From: Clostridia bacterium
Lineage (GTDB): Bacteria > Bacillota > Clostridia > Christensenellales > Aristaeellaceae
Direction of reading: 5' to 3'
NCBI GenBank assembly: GCA_017501255.1
Contig: JAFVXE010000059.1
Span: 1 to 64,000 of the forward strand
DNA length: 64,000 nucleotides
Part shown: positions 44,401 through 53,155 of the stretch, piece by piece
How positions within the stretch are numbered: the stretch's first letter is position 1
Layout of the letters: the number at the start of each line of letters is the position of its first letter
Program-made: the position numbers and the translations under genes
Notes under the pieces: model-generated
Told to the model about the DNA's origin: nothing
The model's input: the letters and a program-made list of their open reading frames with translations, nothing else
Database searches by the model: none

Positions 44401-47400
44401 GGCTGTATCTGTGCGGGCTGATATCTGCGCAGAAGCTGGAACTACTGACAGCGGATGAACTGGCGCAGCGAATCCGTCCGGTGGTGGATGCGCTGGAACA
44501 GATGGACAAATGGAACGGGCACCTCTACCGCTGGTATGACACCCGCTCCCTTGCCCCCCTGAAGCCCAAATGGGTGTCCACAGAGGATAGCGGTCTGCTG
44601 GCGGTATGTCTGACCACTGCCGCCCAAGGCCTCCGCTGCCTGCTTCCTCTGCTGCCGGAATACGACCATGACCTGCCACAGCGGCTGGATGAAATCGCTT
44701 GTTCCATGCAATTTGCACCTTTGTACGACAGCGATGCAGACCTCTTTTTCAGCGGATACGATGCCGAAAATCAAATACCGACCGAAGGACATAACAATCT
44801 GCTGGCCAGTGAAGGCCGCCTGAGTTCCTTCTACGCTGTTATGACAGGGCAGGTGCCGATGCAGCATTGGTTCCGGCTGGGACGCACCCGGGTGCACACC
44901 CGCCATGGGCAGACTTTGCTTGCCAACACCGGCGGCCTGTCGGAATACCTGCTGGCATTTCTTTTTCAGCCGCCGACAAACGGAACCCTGCTGACCGAAA
45001 TTGCCAGAAACGCCTATCGCCTGCAAAGTTCCCACACGCTGGAGGGCGTCTGCGGCGTAAGCGAAAGCAGCTACTACGCTTTTGACCCCAATCTGCACTA
45101 TCTCAGCAAGCCCTTCGGTCTTTCCCGGCTGGCGCTGGATGCACAGGTGGAAAGCAGCGTCATTGCACCCTATGTCACCCTGCTAGCCCTGACGCTGGAG
45201 CCCAAAGCTGCTTTTGCCAACCTCCTGCGAATGGAAAGCCTCGGTCTGGAAGGCCCGCTGGGGCTTTTTGAAGCTGCCGATTTCGACCCTGTCCGCATCG
45301 GTGATGGGCAGCCCATGCGCCTCATCCACAGCCATCAGGCCCATCATCAGGGCATGATCCTTTGTGCAATCTGCAATTTTCTCTTGCACAATGAATTAGC
45401 CACCCTGTTTTTTCATCTGCCGGGCACACAGGCATTCCGGCTTTTGTTGGAGGAACCCATGATCCATCTGCCTGGCGTGCTTCGCAAGCCCCTGCGCCGC
45501 CTGTCAAAGGCTGAAAAACCACCCTGTATGTTTGCCGCCCACCCTGTGCCCAGTCTGCAATTCCCCATCCACGCCCATGTGCTGCATGGTTCCGGCACTA
45601 CGCTGGTGGTGGATGCGCAGGGCGGCGGTTTTCTGCGGCGCAATGGCACCATGCTCACCCGCTTCCATTCCAGCTGCCATTTGCCCTCAGGTCTTCGCCT
45701 GTACCTGAAGGACAGCCAAAGCGGCCAATTCTGGCAGGCAACAGAACCATCGGCAGAAGCTGTGTTTGAAAGCGCACAAGCTGTTTTCCATCTGATGATG
45801 GGGGACATTGCCTCCCATCTGCGGATTTTTGTCGATCCCCTCTCCGGCATGGCCGTCTATGCACTGACAGTGGAAAACACTTCTCCAAACCAGCGGATGC
45901 TGGAAGTTTGCAGCTATCTGGAACCGGCTTTACTGCCCTGGCAGTTCAGCGATGGCGACTGCGAAACTCCTGCGCTGGAAACCGCCAAGCTGGGCAATTA
46001 CGGCATATCTGCCCGCAAGTGGGCAGATGATACCGATTCCGAAGAAAACCAGCTGTGGCATATCCTCACCACGGATACCTCTTTCAGTGTGTTCCATATC
46101 CAGACGGACCGCTGCGCCTTTCTGGGCAGGGGGCGTACCCTGTATGCCCCCAGAGAGATGGAAATGCCGCTGAGCAGTCTGGCGGATGCCGTGGGATGTA
46201 TGATTGACCCCTGCCTGAGCCTTCGGGGACAATTTGTGCTGCAACCCGCCAGCAAAGCCCGTTTCGTTTTCGTTACCGGATGCCCCAGACTTACCGAAAG
46301 CCCCAGTGCCTTTCTGCTCCGCTGTGACCCGCCCGACAGCGTGCTGGGCTGGTATGATGCAGCTCTTACCCAGGCTCTGGTTACCGCCCAGACGCTGGAT
46401 CTGTCCCCGGAGGAACAGGGCTTGCTTGCACCCATTTGCGGCCTGATGACCTACACCGGGCAGCCGTCACAATCCCGCTATGCGCAGACCAATCAACTGC
46501 CTCTGCAAGCATTGCAGTCCATTGGGCTCCACGGCGAATCTCCCATCCTTTTCTTGGAGTGTCATGATCATGCCAGCCTGTCCGATGCTGTGCTGATTCT
46601 CAAAATTCATGCCCATTGCCACATGAGCGGCCTCCGGTTCGATCAGGTGCTTACCTGCTGCGAAGATGCCAAGCCTGCCCTTTTCCGCAGTCTGGAGGAG
46701 ATTGCCAAACGGAGCCACAGTCACGATCTTATGGGACAGCAGGGCGGTATCCATCTGCTGGATCCGGCTTCCCTTGCACCGGAGCACCGCCGACTGTTGA
46801 TGGCAGCCGCTCAGCTGGCCCTTCGCACCAGCGAGGGAAGTATACGGGAACAATTGGCATCCATGGTAATGCCAGCCCAGACCCGTGCCCTTTACCGCCA
46901 GAAAGGAGGAAACGCCTGGAAAATCGCTCTGCCAGCCACGGGCGAGCTGCTACTGAGCAACGGTTACGGCGGTTTCACCCAAGAGGAAGGCAATTACGTG
47001 ATCACCCTGCCGCCCGGGCGGCAAACCCCGGCTCCATGGTGCAATCCCCTTTGCAACGAGCACTTTGGCACACTTGCCTGTGAAAGCGGCCTGCTGTTTT
47101 CTTATGCCGGCAACTGCGGCACCGGTCATCTGACCCGTTGGCCTGCTGATACCATCACCCCTGCCGGGGAAGAAAACTTCTTCCTGCGGGATGAGGGGCA
47201 GCGTCTGCTCTGGTCCCTGACCCGCCAGCCGCTGGGCATGGGATTGGCTGTCCGCATCACCCATGCGCCGGGAGAAACCATCTACGAAAGCTCCGGCTAT
47301 GGCGTCTACAGCCGGATGCACTGTTTCACCGATCCCCATGCCGCAATGGGCATCCGGGTGATCCATCTGAAAAACGAGGACACTGTTGACCGAATCCTCA

Positions 47401-49214
47401 CCTTCTGCCACAGCCTGATTCTCACCTGTGGTTCCCATCCTCAGGCGGCTCAGCTCACCCACACAAGCCGTCTCAGCGGCGGATTGTGCATGGATCATCC
47501 ACAGATGGAGGGCGTGGTGGGCCTGTGCGCCATCGATCCGGAAGCCTCCATCCTGACCACCCTGAGCGCAGGCGCCTTTTACGGCTTGTGGGGCATTGCT
47601 CCCACTGCCCTCAGCGGCGCAGAGCTTCCCTCCTCGGCAGACGGCAACACCGCCATGCTCTGCATGACCGTTCAGCTGAAACCCGGCGAGAGCAAAACCA
47701 TTACCTGTGCACTGGCAAAGGCAGCCAAGCGCAGCGAATTGGCAAAAATGTTCCAGAAGCTGCGGCTCAGCGGTGCCAGCAAACGGCTGCACCAGTGCAA
47801 ACAGGCATGGGAACACCGCCTGTCCGGGATGCTGTATGACCTGCCGGATACCGGCCTGAGCCTGCTGGTCAACCGCTGGCTGCCTTATCAGGTACAGTCT
47901 GCCCGGCTGATGATGCACGGCGGTTTCTACCAGCCCATGGGTGCTGTGAATATTCGGGAAAGCCTGCAGGATATGCTCTGCCTGCTAAACACCGACCCTG
48001 CGCAGGTTCGCAGTCATCTGCTCAGATGCGCTGCCCGCCAGTTTACGGAAGGGGATGTGCAGCACTGGTGGTATCCTGACGGCAGCGGTATCCGCACCCG
48101 CATCAGCGATGACCGGCTCTATCTGCCCTACCTGACCGCTTTGTATGTGCGAACCACCGGCGATCAGGCAATTCTGGATACGCAGATTCCATGGTTGCAG
48201 GGCGATGTGCTGAATGAGGAGGATGAGCAGCGTTTCTTCACCCCGGAAACCACCCAACACACCGCTGCACTCAGGGAGCATTGTCTGCGGGCTATCCACT
48301 GTACGGAGCAAGGCATTCACGGTTTGCCCCTTACACAAGGCGGCGAAAGCGTCTGGCTGGGAATGTTCCTGTGCGAAGTGCTTCGTCTGTTTGCCCCCCT
48401 GTGTGACGCCGCCACAGCCAAAGCCCTGCAAGAACAGCGGCATAAGCTGTTGCGTCTGATGGATCGCCACGCCTGGGACGGAAACTGGTACCTGCGAGGC
48501 TGGAACAGTGCCGGCAAACCCATTGGCACCAAAGATGCCGACGAATGCCGCATCGACCTGCTGCCCCAAAGCTGGGGTGTGCTTTGCGGCGTTTCCCGGG
48601 ACCGCTGCCAGTCCGCCATGGAAAACGTATGGCGGATGCTCTATCAGCGGGATACCGGAATTCTGCAACTCATCACGCCGCCCTGCGAAACAGAGACTGC
48701 CAATGGACTGCTGCCCGGTCTGCGGGAAAACGGCGGACAGTATACACCGGCAGTGCCATGGGCCATTGCCGCCCTCCATCAGTTGGGGCAGGATGACCGG
48801 GCCTGGGAACTGACCCTGAATCTTCTGCCCACCCGGCACGCAGCCACCCAGCAGCTGGCACGCCGATACCGGGTGGAGCCCTACGTGCTGCCGGACTATG
48901 TCCATGCCAATCCACAACAGCGTGGCAGAGGCAGCCATACATGGTATACCAGCAGTGCAGCGTTGTTGATCGCCGTACTGACGGAACAGTTGCTTGGCTT
49001 TCAGAAAACCGGCGACCAACTGCGTTTCCGCCCGGTGCTGCCCAAAGGCTGGGACGAGGTTCATCTGCGCTACCGCTATGGCAGCGCCACCTACCACCTG
49101 CACGCCAATCGGGAATGCCTGTCTGCGGTTGCCGATGGCCAGCCGCTGGTCAATGGAGTTCTTCCTCTGATGGATGACGGACGCATTCACGAGGCTACCT
49201 TTCCCATACGGTAA
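41490..49214 (+). CDS. cyclic beta-1,2-glucan synthase (GT84/GH189/GH94)
   Basis: This is a 2574-residue membrane protein. The start at 41490 has GGAGG 8 bases upstream; the earlier in-frame ATG at 41343 has none. Residues 1-25 form a membrane helix. Further helices lie near 385-430, 770-800 and 870-910. A glycosyltransferase domain lies between (ITLDNDTLLPPGA near residue 590, the acidic triad of GT84). Residues about 1080-1130 (SGYDAENQIPTEGHNNLLASEG) match the glycoamylase-like GH189 cyclisation domain. The C-terminal 1200 residues are GH94-like, with the catalytic aspartate in RISDDRLYLPYL near 2207. It should make and cyclise beta-1,2-glucan from UDP-glucose. It is slightly shorter than Brucella-type Cgs. 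Confidence 0.9.
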   Translation: MLWILPVAGLVFLTIYLLMANPFRHTPPIRQAPLADALPDYLQTLAARPIRRSPVHLRTHPHMQRKLESSLRFLNQLPREELLPAAQWLNDHGRMLQEEAAALRQSLKKAPALPAFQDGESRIGCFARLFFAHNNAEVTAHRLSQAVEAWQQEVPFTVRELEALLPALKNALMTLLCDLAGQCADEQHILAAADETVAQLENQQEKKAAKLFEQHRHHRLYLSRLTACVRKAPEGDAALWMRQLPLIFSESDEQLTEEERLHQSEAVRWVSNAISSLQQLDHLPWKQLLESWSQCHRLFLQDATYAAMDAESRNRYRQLAGEIARFGFLSERMVCEAALNLASGYPAEDIRSHTGFYLLDEGLSALFQALRLKSSIRLRFRLGMNVTKPWRYLCIGLFVMVLLLLILLGSSPLLWLLAAILLSVSLARMFRPLLQRWMLPPFAPRIALDALPEEAQTLVVCPVMLNDANHALQAVRHLSILQKANPDPHLHFMLLGDFRDSMAGSLANDEEIVSTAAAAIRALKNDTGHPFFYFQRERIYHLPDHVHMCRERKRGSLETLMKLMGGQDIEDTFAYASIQPEKLAGQYRYLITLDNDTLLPPGAALLLVGAMLHPLQRRTVLGDHLRGISILQPQIRTALHMAQTPLARLLAASDKRDGFEPLSVQTHDLGNGIIDPKALLKATSGQFIPGAVLFPELLEGLLGGCTHTGDIALYASKPETLSRWLSQQHRHIRGVWQLLPYVLRLPGIQPERNALLRGDKRRIWLMLGETLLKPLQLLTLFLCVLLHEPLLLLLCLLALDLPLLKSNVSNAVMFLVKLSILPAEAIFRIDAIARTLYRLLFSHQKLLEWAPVAELTHTPAKPDMRFFYMNMAAAGSLALLCILPGALRFPGIGLAAFWTAAPFWLPSLEKSMEPAIKPTGYMREVLLRLAQSTLLFFETAITPDDHGLPPDNVQIDPNKGIDHRTSPADIGLYLCGLISAQKLELLTADELAQRIRPVVDALEQMDKWNGHLYRWYDTRSLAPLKPKWVSTEDSGLLAVCLTTAAQGLRCLLPLLPEYDHDLPQRLDEIACSMQFAPLYDSDADLFFSGYDAENQIPTEGHNNLLASEGRLSSFYAVMTGQVPMQHWFRLGRTRVHTRHGQTLLANTGGLSEYLLAFLFQPPTNGTLLTEIARNAYRLQSSHTLEGVCGVSESSYYAFDPNLHYLSKPFGLSRLALDAQVESSVIAPYVTLLALTLEPKAAFANLLRMESLGLEGPLGLFEAADFDPVRIGDGQPMRLIHSHQAHHQGMILCAICNFLLHNELATLFFHLPGTQAFRLLLEEPMIHLPGVLRKPLRRLSKAEKPPCMFAAHPVPSLQFPIHAHVLHGSGTTLVVDAQGGGFLRRNGTMLTRFHSSCHLPSGLRLYLKDSQSGQFWQATEPSAEAVFESAQAVFHLMMGDIASHLRIFVDPLSGMAVYALTVENTSPNQRMLEVCSYLEPALLPWQFSDGDCETPALETAKLGNYGISARKWADDTDSEENQLWHILTTDTSFSVFHIQTDRCAFLGRGRTLYAPREMEMPLSSLADAVGCMIDPCLSLRGQFVLQPASKARFVFVTGCPRLTESPSAFLLRCDPPDSVLGWYDAALTQALVTAQTLDLSPEEQGLLAPICGLMTYTGQPSQSRYAQTNQLPLQALQSIGLHGESPILFLECHDHASLSDAVLILKIHAHCHMSGLRFDQVLTCCEDAKPALFRSLEEIAKRSHSHDLMGQQGGIHLLDPASLAPEHRRLLMAAAQLALRTSEGSIREQLASMVMPAQTRALYRQKGGNAWKIALPATGELLLSNGYGGFTQEEGNYVITLPPGRQTPAPWCNPLCNEHFGTLACESGLLFSYAGNCGTGHLTRWPADTITPAGEENFFLRDEGQRLLWSLTRQPLGMGLAVRITHAPGETIYESSGYGVYSRMHCFTDPHAAMGIRVIHLKNEDTVDRILTFCHSLILTCGSHPQAAQLTHTSRLSGGLCMDHPQMEGVVGLCAIDPEASILTTLSAGAFYGLWGIAPTALSGAELPSSADGNTAMLCMTVQLKPGESKTITCALAKAAKRSELAKMFQKLRLSGASKRLHQCKQAWEHRLSGMLYDLPDTGLSLLVNRWLPYQVQSARLMMHGGFYQPMGAVNIRESLQDMLCLLNTDPAQVRSHLLRCAARQFTEGDVQHWWYPDGSGIRTRISDDRLYLPYLTALYVRTTGDQAILDTQIPWLQGDVLNEEDEQRFFTPETTQHTAALREHCLRAIHCTEQGIHGLPLTQGGESVWLGMFLCEVLRLFAPLCDAATAKALQEQRHKLLRLMDRHAWDGNWYLRGWNSAGKPIGTKDADECRIDLLPQSWGVLCGVSRDRCQSAMENVWRMLYQRDTGILQLITPPCETETANGLLPGLRENGGQYTPAVPWAIAALHQLGQDDRAWELTLNLLPTRHAATQQLARRYRVEPYVLPDYVHANPQQRGRGSHTWYTSSAALLIAVLTEQLLGFQKTGDQLRFRPVLPKGWDEVHLRYRYGSATYHLHANRECLSAVADGQPLVNGVLPLMDDGRIHEATFPIR

Positions 49215-49232
49215 CGAATGATATATGAAAGG

Positions 49233-49275
49233 CCCCTATGCAGTTCACAGCGCTGCACAGGGGCTCTCTTTGCTT
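49233..49275. terminator. bidirectional terminator
   Basis: GCCCCT-A-TGCAG pairs with CTGCA-C-AGGGGC, followed by TCTCTTTGCTTT on the plus strand. It lies between the convergent glucan synthase and glmS genes. Confidence 0.75.
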
Positions 49276-49282
49276 TATTCGC

Positions 49283-51118
49283 TTATTCCACAGTCACACT
49301 CTTTGCCAGATTCCGTGGCTTATCCACATCACATCCCCGTGCCACCGCCATACAGTAGGCAAACAGCTGCAAGGGAATAGTTGCCAGCATGGGGGCCAGC
49401 AAATCATCCGTATCCGGTATAGTGATGATCTCTGCCACACTCCCCTGCACTCTCTCTGCAAGGCTTTCCCTGCAAATCGCCAGCACCATTGCGCCACGGG
49501 CTGTCACTTCCCGCAGATTGCTGAGGGTCTTTTCCAGCAGGGCGGACTGGGTAATGGTTGCCACCACCAGCCTTCCTGGCTTTAGCAGCGCAATGGGGCC
49601 ATGTTTCAACTCACCGGCAGCATAGGCCTCGCTGAAAATATAGCTGACTTCCTTCAGCTTCAGCGCAGCCTCCATGGAAAGGGCAAAATCCAGTCCTCTG
49701 CCCACAAAAAACACGTGCTTCTTCTGGCTGGCAGTGGAGGCAAAGCGCTGCATCTGCGCCTCGGTTTGCAGCGTCAATTCCATTTTGTCAGGCAGGGCTG
49801 CCAGTTCACTGAGCAATTGATCCGCCTGCTGCCTTCCCAGCGTACCCCGCAAGTCGCCCAAAGCAATGGCCAGCATGATCATCATTTCCACCTGGGTGCT
49901 GTAGGCTTTGGTGCTGGCAACCGCAATTTCCGGGCCGGCATAGGTATAGAGGGTATTGGCATCGCCCACCTCCCGGGCCATGGTGGAACCCAGCACATTG
50001 CACACCGCCATGACCCGTGCACCACGGCGCTTGGCTTCCCTGAGGGCTGCCAGCGTATCGGCGGTTTCGCCGCTTTGGGAAATCGCAATGAACAATTCGT
50101 TTTCTCCCACCAGCGGTTCCCGGTAGCGGTATTCGCTGGCGATATCCACCTCCACCGGCAGGCGGGCCAGTTTTTCGATGGCATATTTGCCGATCATGCC
50201 TGCATGATAGGCTGTACCGCAGGCCACAATACTGATTTTTCCAAGGCGGTTCACTTCCTCACGGCTCATGGGCAGCCATTCGTACATTCCTGCCGCCTTT
50301 CCATGGCGGGGGGAAAACGTGCGCTGCACCGCCTCCGGTTCTTCATGAATCTCTTTGAGCATATAGTGGGCATATCCGCCTTTTTCAGCGCTGTTTACAT
50401 CCCAGTCCACATGGAAAAAGTCATGATGGGACGCATTGCCATACCCATCGAAAACGGATATTCCACTTTCATCCAATCTGGCAATCTCCTTGTCTTCCAG
50501 AAAAATCACATCCCGGGTATGGGGGAGCAAAGCCGGAATATCGGATGCAAGAAAGCATTCTCCCTGCCGCTCGCCCAGCACCAGCGGGCTGTCGTTGCGG
50601 GCACAGTACAGCACACCGGGTTCCTCATCACAGAGAACCCCCAGGGCATAGCTGCCTTCCAGCATGGGAAGGGCTTTGAGCAGCGTCTGTTTCATGTCGC
50701 CGCAATAAAGGTGCTTGAGCAGATGAGCGATTACTTCCGTATCGGTCTGGCTGACAAAAACGGCTCCCTTTGCCGTCAGGTAGTGGCGCAGCGATTCATG
50801 ATTCTCAATGATGCCATTGTGAACAACAGCGATACCGCCCTTAACATCCGTATGGGGATGCGCATTCAGATCGCTGGGTTCGCCATGGGTCGCCCAACGG
50901 GTGTGACCGATGCCTGCCATGCCCGCCACAGGCGCAGTGTGGACAAGGCCTGTCAAATTTTCCAGCTTTCCTTTGGCCTTTCTCACATGGATGACATTGT
51001 CGCAATCCATCACGGCAATGCCTGCGCTGTCATATCCCCGGTAGGACAGTTTGCCAAGCCCGTCCATCAGGATCGGGGCAGCCTGTTGTTTTCCTATATA
51101 GCCAACAATTCCGCACAT
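49283..51118 (-). CDS. glmS: glutamine-fructose-6-phosphate aminotransferase
   Basis: This 611-residue enzyme makes glucosamine-6-phosphate for cell-wall precursors. MCGIVGYIG exposes the Cys2 glutaminase nucleophile. GHTRWATHGEPSDLNAHPH is the glutaminase loop. Two SIS domains (ELFIAISQSGETADTLAAL and VFFVGRGLDFALSMEAALKLKEVSY) and the C-terminal PRNLAKSVTVE are typical. The gap to the upstream gene is only 51 bases, too short for a glmS ribozyme. Confidence 0.97.
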   Translation of the reverse strand: MCGIVGYIGKQQAAPILMDGLGKLSYRGYDSAGIAVMDCDNVIHVRKAKGKLENLTGLVHTAPVAGMAGIGHTRWATHGEPSDLNAHPHTDVKGGIAVVHNGIIENHESLRHYLTAKGAVFVSQTDTEVIAHLLKHLYCGDMKQTLLKALPMLEGSYALGVLCDEEPGVLYCARNDSPLVLGERQGECFLASDIPALLPHTRDVIFLEDKEIARLDESGISVFDGYGNASHHDFFHVDWDVNSAEKGGYAHYMLKEIHEEPEAVQRTFSPRHGKAAGMYEWLPMSREEVNRLGKISIVACGTAYHAGMIGKYAIEKLARLPVEVDIASEYRYREPLVGENELFIAISQSGETADTLAALREAKRRGARVMAVCNVLGSTMAREVGDANTLYTYAGPEIAVASTKAYSTQVEMMIMLAIALGDLRGTLGRQQADQLLSELAALPDKMELTLQTEAQMQRFASTASQKKHVFFVGRGLDFALSMEAALKLKEVSYIFSEAYAAGELKHGPIALLKPGRLVVATITQSALLEKTLSNLREVTARGAMVLAICRESLAERVQGSVAEIITIPDTDDLLAPMLATIPLQLFAYCMAVARGCDVDKPRNLAKSVTVE

Positions 51119-51169
51119 ATGCCATTCCTCCGCTTTGCCCCAATAGGTTTGATCATGTATTGCGATCCA

Positions 51170-51877
51170 TCACACCGTGTTGTTTTCATCAATCCCCAGA
51201 AATACCAGCAGCGGATCCACAGGTTTGCCATTTCGGCGCACTTCAAAATGCAGATGCGGACCATCCTCCGTTTCGCTAAGCACGCCGTTGCCTGCATGGG
51301 CAATGACCTGCCCCTTCTGCACCGGATCCCCGGCTTTTACATATTCCGCAGTGGACAGACCTGCGTAAAAGGTGCTGTACCCTTCCGAATGGCTCACTTC
51401 TACGCACAGGCCCAGATTGCCCTCTTCCCCCACGCTGGTTACTTCTCCCGCTGCGCTGGCACGCACCGGGTCGCCGTAGTTGGTTTGCAAATCGATGCCC
51501 GTATGCACCTGCCAGGTGTTGGCAGCGGCAAAATACTGGGGTTCATCCACTGAGAAAAAGCGGATGGTGACGCCGGTAACGGGCTGCCCAAAGGAAACAG
51601 GCGCTTCCGTGGGAACAACCACCGGCTGTGCAGCGCCCTGACTTGCGATCAACTCTTCTTCCAGCGTCTGCGCATACTGATTGCCGCCAACGCTCTCAAC
51701 TTCCTCAACCACCACAGGAATCCGGGCTTCCTTCCGCTGACGAAAGGTAAACACAGCGCTGAGGACGATAATCAGCACGCAAACCCCCAGCACCACATAG
51801 AACCCCTGTTTTTCCATCATGCGGTCATAGCGCTGGTAGGCGCTGCGCATCCTGTCCCAAAACCGTTGTTTCTGCAT
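51170..51877 (-). CDS. SpoIIQ-like M23 metallopeptidase
   Basis: This 235-residue protein has one membrane helix (about 21-42, VVLGVCVLIIVLSAVFTF) and a LytM domain. VHTGIDLQTNYGDPV has the His and Asp zinc ligands and HLHFEVRRNG the H-x-H motif, so zinc binding looks intact, unlike in B. subtilis SpoIIQ. It lies directly after spoIID, the partner that processes septal peptidoglycan during engulfment; this context supports the SpoIIQ call. The start at 51877 follows GGGAGGG. Confidence 0.8.
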   Translation of the reverse strand: MQKQRFWDRMRSAYQRYDRMMEKQGFYVVLGVCVLIIVLSAVFTFRQRKEARIPVVVEEVESVGGNQYAQTLEEELIASQGAAQPVVVPTEAPVSFGQPVTGVTIRFFSVDEPQYFAAANTWQVHTGIDLQTNYGDPVRASAAGEVTSVGEEGNLGLCVEVSHSEGYSTFYAGLSTAEYVKAGDPVQKGQVIAHAGNGVLSETEDGPHLHFEVRRNGKPVDPLLVFLGIDENNTV

Positions 51878-51935
51878 GGCAATCCCTCCCATGGAAAGAT
51901 TGCCCCATATGCCGGAATTCATACATACAATGGTA

Positions 51936-53042
51936 TCATTGTCTTTCCAATGCAGTGCCGGGATAATAGTGGCTCAGAATCGCCGCATACCCCTCACCGT
52001 CTGCCGCCATACGGTTCGCCCCTGCCTGACTCATGCCCACACCGTGACCATAGCCGGTTTGGTGAAACGTAATACTGTCAGCATCCATGGTGAAGGTAAA
52101 CAGTGTGCTTCGCAGATTCAAGGCTTTGCGAAAGTCGGTTCCCGAAATTTCCCGGCCGTTCAGCAGCAGGGTTTCCACCCTGCCCGTGGCTGTATGAGTG
52201 GCGATAACCAGCGTTTTTTGCAAATCATCCGGCGTGGTATTCAGCTCCGGAAACAGATCGTTCAGCCGTTTGGCAGCTTCTTCCAAGGAAAAGACGGTAT
52301 CTTCCCGATAGCCGCGGATTCCTTCTTCGCCTGCGCTGTCCACGCTGACCAGATAGGGCAGCGACTGTGAAAACACCGCCTGTACATCCTCGGTTCTGCC
52401 GCCGCTGATGGCATGATACATCACTAAAATCGGTTCCCCATCATAGGTCAGTACCTGTCCGGCTGTAGCGCTGACCGCCTCCACCAGTCTCCGCTGATAG
52501 ATCTCATATTCATTTCCCCACTTGTCCGCAAGGCTTTGCGCTGTTGCATAGCCCTGACAATGCCCGCTCTGGGTGCAAACATCCGCTCCCTCTGCCAGCG
52601 AGCAGCCTGTGCCCACCTGTTGATACAGCGCACGGGTACGGGCTGCCACCGCCTGTGCCTTCAACGCTTCCGTGTGATAGGCAGCCGGCATTTCCGCCGC
52701 CACCACGCCATATACATAAGCCTCCAGCTCCATGCTTTCCAGCCTTTCAGCCTGTGCATTCCACACCTGCAAGGTAACAGGCCTGCTGCTTTCTGCACCC
52801 AGCAGCGCCACCTGCTCCTCAGAAGGGTGTTGGTCGGTGGTTTCGCTCTTGCTGCCCATCTGTCCACACCATAGCGTCATCACTCGTTCCAGACGGCTGG
52901 GCAGCAGAATTCTCGCCTGCCAGAAGGGCACATCCAGGCTCTTCCATTCCCCGGGCACAACCGGCGCACCCAGCATCCGCCAGATGAGCGACAGCGCAAG
53001 CAACAGCAAACTTAGCTTGATCGGCGGGTATCTTCGTTTCAT
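51936..53042 (-). CDS. spoIID: stage II sporulation protein D
   Basis: This 368-residue lytic transglycosylase has an N-terminal membrane helix (LSLLLLALSLIWRML). Its SpoIID domain has LEAYVYGVVAAEMPAAYHTEALKAQAVAARTRAL with the catalytic glutamate, then YHAISGGRTEDVQAVF and the C-terminal FHQTGYGHGVGMSQAGA. It cuts septal peptidoglycan in the mother cell at the start of engulfment. The ATG at 53042 is preferred because the one at 53048 abuts the GGAGGG. Confidence 0.93.
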   Translation of the reverse strand: MKRRYPPIKLSLLLLALSLIWRMLGAPVVPGEWKSLDVPFWQARILLPSRLERVMTLWCGQMGSKSETTDQHPSEEQVALLGAESSRPVTLQVWNAQAERLESMELEAYVYGVVAAEMPAAYHTEALKAQAVAARTRALYQQVGTGCSLAEGADVCTQSGHCQGYATAQSLADKWGNEYEIYQRRLVEAVSATAGQVLTYDGEPILVMYHAISGGRTEDVQAVFSQSLPYLVSVDSAGEEGIRGYREDTVFSLEEAAKRLNDLFPELNTTPDDLQKTLVIATHTATGRVETLLLNGREISGTDFRKALNLRSTLFTFTMDADSITFHQTGYGHGVGMSQAGANRMAADGEGYAAILSHYYPGTALERQ

Positions 53043-53095
53043 AGGCATCCCTCCGGCAGAAGATATGCATTGGATTTGGGAAATATGGCAATGTT

Positions 53096-53125
53096 TTGCG
53101 TGTTTGAATCGTTTTATGTTACAAT
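53096..53125 (+). promoter_or_regulatory. promoter of the dacF-like gene
   Basis: TTGCGT (53096-53101) and TACAAT (53120-53125) with an 18-base spacer, 31 bases before the start codon. Confidence 0.55.
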
Positions 53126-53155
53126 AGAAGAACCAAAAGAAAGGAAGCCGAACGG

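Noticed and set aside
51119..51169. A possible glmS ribozyme upstream of glmS
   Set aside because: The gap is 51 bases, much shorter than the ribozyme core, and no matching sequence is seen.
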